From assembly GCA_024500155.1 (NCBI GenBank), contig CM044857.1, positions 126,501 to 190,500 on the forward strand: DNA of 64,000 nucleotides, written 5' to 3'. Of the stretch, positions 60,801 through 64,000 are shown in pieces. The first letter of the stretch is position 1. The number at the start of each line of letters is the position of its first letter. Below the pieces are notes generated by a model. It was not told the DNA's origin and did no database searches. It saw only the letters and a program-made list of their open reading frames with translations. Source of the DNA: Chenopodium formosanum (lineage: Eukaryota; Streptophyta; Magnoliopsida; Caryophyllales; Amaranthaceae). Position numbers and translations under genes: made by a program.

Positions 60801-61758
60801 TGTTAATAGTTCTACAAAGCATGATACCCCTCAAACGCCTCTCCTTGAATCTAAGGAAGATATGAAGATGAAGAGAAGGCAAAGGCGGCGTGAGCAGAAG
60901 CTAGAGAAGGAGCTTGCGAAACTGATTGAGGAAGATGATCATAACAGGTGTTTTTGTCATTAATATATAAGCTCATTTTTTTTTTTCCTGTTTTAGTTGT
61001 TTCTCTTAAATAATCTATTTTTAACTTTTGATATAGCATATGCTTCACAAATTAAAGATTTTCATTCTGTTGGTGGTTACTATTGGTATTTAATTTATAT
61101 CAACTCTAGTAGGTTGGCCCTTTAATTATTCTGAATTTAAAAATAAATTACATAAAATAGAGGTCAGTTATTATATTTATATTCATATATATACTGTGTA
61201 AATTTTGGCATAATATTTGTTAGGACCTGTAAGTTAGTATGAGACTACTAAAACAATATCATTCTCTCTACCTCGCTCTGCATTTGGAGGATTATTTTTA
61301 ATTTTGAATGTCGTCCCTGCTCGTTTTGTCATCTTCATCAATGATTATTAGTTCAGTATTTAATTTCTCTGTTGTTTTCTTTTATAAATCCCTCCTGTGA
61401 CTATAAATAATTGTTAGATACATTGCATTTCGTTCAAATTTTGTTGGTATTTTTGGCTTTTTGCCCTTTTTTTTATCAACATAAAAGTCTTAGTCTTGGT
61501 TTTGGTTGAAGATTGTATAGAGTATTTGTTCTTGTGATTCCACATACTGTACTTATTTACAGGAACTTAAGTTCTGTTCTAGAGTATTTGTGTTGTATTT
61601 GTACTACGTACTAATTGGGAAAAAAATATCATTTATGCAATTGACCTGTTTGTTTGCACATTTATTCTTCCTTTCACAGTATTGTAATTGTTGAATCTGT
61701 TGATAAAAAGGATCTTTCACTTCTTCATATAAGAAGTGCTTCTCTTTCAGGTCTTTAG
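54817..61758 (+). CDS. NPL-domain protein with Lys-rich module repeats, no PPIase domain (copy B)
   Basis: Eleven exons join in frame to 400 codons: 54817-54883, 54958-55034, 56994-57241, 57348-57415, 57780-57990, 58139-58219, 58308-58385, 59286-59363, 60049-60126, 60810-60947, 61680-61758. Residues ~20-115 form a nucleoplasmin-like domain: MFWGIKVLPGKAVTV, LHISQATLE, CSLRVN, LKLDFHGPQDIVFSL and LRGVHLAGYFYNY, as at the N-terminus of plant FKBP43/FKBP53. Residues ~131-223 are an unrecognised region (GLAESLNQIPVSLEHLL). Residues ~224-329 are four short modules, each a basic run then LPxxxx and acidic residues (e.g. SEKKRKKKREKKQLPEVDG). Residues 330-375 are strongly basic (MKMKRRQRRREQKLEKEL). 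No FKBP isomerase domain appears before the stop. A nuclear/nucleolar histone-chaperone-like role is inferred. Confidence 0.75.
55055..55350. repeat. Segment duplicated within gene B (intron 2 copy)
   Basis: About 290 bp from CAATGATTATTAGTTCAG to GGAACTTAAGTTCTGTTCT. It is repeated with small differences at about 61,325-61,595 in intron 10 of the same gene. Confidence 0.85.
55375..55880. repeat. Degenerate ~110-bp tandem repeat in gene B intron 2
   Basis: Four to five units containing GAATTTGTTGGTATAA, TGCATTATGTGAGAT and CTAAAnnAAGGTACATTTG, progressively diverged. Confidence 0.8.
61325..61595. repeat. Segment duplicated within gene B (intron 10 copy)
   Basis: Matches 55,055-55,350 across AATCCCTCCTGTGACTATAA, TAATTGTTAGATACATTGCA and GGTTGAAGATTGTATAGAGT. 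It lies just upstream of the last exon. Confidence 0.85.
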
Positions 61759-63110
61759 CTGGAAGTGTTGGAGCTATTGTTTGTGCTTTACCCGTATTTG
61801 GCAAGCGTTAGGTGCTTGTGCTATTTTGGATGAATGGAACTTAACGTTTTCAAGAATACATCATTTTGCCGATTGCACTTGCTTTAAAATATCCAAGGAA
61901 ACATTGTTGTAGTTTACTAAGGTTGATTGCCTTAGAGCAGTTTGTTGATTGCTCGCTTTAAAATATCCAAGGAAACATTGTTGTAGTTTACTAAGGTTGA
62001 TCAATTTTTAATGTTACAGCTATGAAGCTCTTGTTTTTCCTGTTCTCTTTCTTGTCTAGAGGGAGGGAAATGAGTAGCTCATAGCTTAGCTTCTTTAATC
62101 AACAAAATAATGAAGTAAACAATTGCATGAAAATAATTACAGTATAGTATTAAAACTTTGCAAGCCACCTTTGACCGATTATAGTAATTTAATTTCTATA
62201 ATATTAATTGTATAGTTTTATCTACGGTATACACAATCTTAATTAAACAACGAATTTGTAGCAAGTACTTTTTTCTTTTTTTTTCCTTTTTTTTTCTTTT
62301 TTTTTGTTTTTCCCTCAAAACGCTAAGACCAACCGTTAGACAACAATATAGAGTATCAGATACGTTGGGTTTTGGTTTTAATGAACTACACTAAAAAATA
62401 AACCTATGCTCCTTTGTCAAATTCATGGATACTCGGTTAATTAATCATCGTTTTTTTAAGGGGAAAATACGCCAAAGTTATGGAAATCTTCTCTTTAGAC
62501 TAAACGTAGTAAGTTAATTTTCATTATATATACTCAATATAATAGAATGTTGTATAGAAGATTAGGAATATCATTTCATTACACCATGTCACATATCTAA
62601 ACCTATTAGCAACCATCTTATAAATATGAAAATACATGTATTACTATATAATTGCAAATCACAAAGACTAATCAAAAAATGAAAAAAAAAAAAACAAAAT
62701 TCACCAAAAATATTAAATACCTATAATCACAAGATTTAAAGCAATATTAATGAGCATTTGATAATATGATAAGATAATCTTAATATCTAATACAATCAAT
62801 TAGTCTTTGATCCTTCGGTGTGAATTGGTGATAATACTGAGGTACTGATTATTTAACACTTAAAACTCAAGGTGTCCTCTATTTAATTGATTGGTGATTG
62901 GTTACGCAATTGTGGGGAGGCTTGTTTATTATTGACATGAAGTCACAAACACTGCTCCATATTTATATGAAAATCAAGGCTCAGAAGAAAACAGTTACCA
63001 CCACTCAATCACTCTGACACTCGTATATACATTAGGCAGAAATCGCCTTCACTTCAATGAAAATCGATAATACAGTCCATTATGAGCCATCAACTAATAT
63101 AACTGACCTC

Positions 63111-63142
<32 letters not shown>

Positions 63143-63372
63143 AATATAACTGACTATTATTTATAAACTACTACAGTTAAAAGAGTAGATAACAAGGAAA
63201 ATCAAAACACTGACCGATTACACCTGATGAGAAATCTGATACAAGAATGTACACTTTTGATGGGGCTGTGTCTTCTAGCTCAAGTATAATTGAAGCCAGT
63301 AAACACAAATAATACAAATACCAATATTATGGCTCTTAATATACTTGAATTAACCGCTTATGTGCTAAGACT
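61759..63372. other. Convergent intergenic region
   Basis: 3' UTR of gene B, with a 47-bp sequence repeated at 61883-61929 and 61957-62003, then AT-rich DNA, a T-rich tract (62,270-62,312), an A-run (63,111-63,139), and the 3' UTR of the minus-strand gene at the right edge. Confidence 0.5.
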
Positions 63373-64000
63373 TCACTCAGCAAGCTTGCGCAGGACTCTC
63401 CAATACCTCAAGCAAGAAGGATTCAAGTGAATAGCTCGAAGAACCCAGTTGAGCGGATCTCCATAATCTTGACTAGATGTGGTTCCAGACCCAAGTGCAA
63501 GCAGATGCATTTGAAAATAGAGTTCAGCAGGTCTCGTCTCTGGAAAAAAGACAAGGCAAGAGGAAATTAATTTCATATAAGCTTCCCTGCTTCAATGATG
63601 ATTCCTTCTGCTACAAACATATGGACCATTACAGTAAGCAGAAAGTGAAAGTATCTACTTTGCACTTAACAGTGTACCCAAAGGACAGGGAATCATGTGT
63701 AAACTCAATAAATTGAGCTTCTCACCACCAAATATCAAGGTTCAAGGTTAGACCACATACCCACACCTTCAACTTTGGTAAGGGGGGGCAATTATGAAGA
63801 TAGAATAACATATGCATATCAACTCAGAAATTAAATTAACAAATTATACCTGGTGACCAAGAATACCATTCCAATTGGAGGTTACTATCCCACTTCAATT
63901 TTGATCCAAGGCTTGCCTCTGCTTGAGCCAACAAAAGGGAAACAAATGGCAATTGAATGGAGGACATCCCTTGTGCCTTTTTAAGACTTCTTATACCCAT
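63373..64000 (-). CDS. SKI3: C-terminal part of a SKI3-like TPR protein (Ski complex), partial
   Basis: Minus strand. Exon 64000-63850 (open at the window edge) encodes RSLKKAQGMSS, LPFVSLLLAQAEASLGSKLK and LEWYSWSP. After a 310-bp GT-AG intron (63849-63540), the last exon 63539-63373 encodes ETRPAELYFQMHLLALG and ends WVLRAIHLNPSCLRYWRVL then RKLAE and a TGA. The SLLLAQAE...LRLEWYSWPPE..PAEL(Y/F)FQMHLLA pattern and the RAIHxNPSCxRYWKVL end are those I associate with plant SKI3/TTC37, the tetratricopeptide scaffold of the cytoplasmic Ski complex that feeds mRNA to the exosome. Only the last ~106 residues are in the window. Family assignment is from memory of the C-terminus. Confidence 0.7.

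Noticed and set aside
61759..62100. An FKBP isomerase domain downstream of gene B
   Set aside because: No FKBP-like blocks found in any frame before the convergent SKI3-like gene.

Overview
This is a stretch of plant nuclear DNA. It is AT-rich, with spliced genes (GT-AG introns), many retrotransposon remnants, Stowaway-type MITEs and long TA and A/T tracts. The recurring 'CTCCGTA/ACGGAGTA' ends, the Athila-type element and the gene set suggest a eudicot. An Amaranthaceae/Chenopodiaceae relative of spinach, beet or quinoa is my guess, but the species cannot be fixed from the window alone.

Layout. 1-4.6 kb: decayed Mutator-like (MULE) transposase on the minus strand, with a 72-bp LTR remnant in its 5' leader. 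4.9-5.6 kb: 3' end of a LINE with an intact RNase H ORF. 7.1-11.2 kb: complete five-exon nucleotide-sugar transporter gene of the UDP-rhamnose/UDP-galactose (URGT) type. 13.7-18.8 kb: complete three-exon gene for a plant 'hydroxyproline-rich glycoprotein family' protein. 19.8-21.7 kb: 5'-truncated LINE, minus strand. 21.7-22.8 kb: unclassified repeats. 23.2-43.1 kb: an alkaline phosphatase D (PhoD)-like gene with five 5' exons and two 3' exons. The exons for the middle of the enzyme are absent, and a 14.2-kb Athila-lineage Ty3/gypsy retrotransposon (27,285-41,454, TSD CTAGT) sits in the gap. That element carries a second, related solo LTR nested exactly in its 5' LTR (TSD GTCCC). 45-46 kb: two MITEs. 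47.2-61.8 kb: a tandem pair of genes with an N-terminal nucleoplasmin-like domain of the FKBP43/53 type, followed by a row of small phase-2 exons that each encode a short lysine-rich module. Copy A (47.2-50.5 kb) is decayed and followed by a LINE remnant (51.2-54.0 kb). Copy B (54.8-61.8 kb) has an open 400-codon reading frame but no peptidyl-prolyl isomerase domain. 63.4-64.0 kb: the last two exons of a minus-strand gene resembling SKI3, the TPR subunit of the Ski (superkiller) complex.

The host genes look functionally unrelated: a Golgi transporter, an unknown proline/serine-rich protein, a phosphatase, nuclear/nucleolar chaperone-like proteins and an RNA-decay factor. What links them is the history of the locus: tandem duplication, gain and loss of symmetric exons, nested retrotransposition, and a possible short templated insertion between PhoD and copy A. 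The most novel points are the modular NPL gene pair without an isomerase domain, the gutted PhoD gene, and the GC-rich hairpin repeats shared by the LTRs and interior of the Athila-type element.
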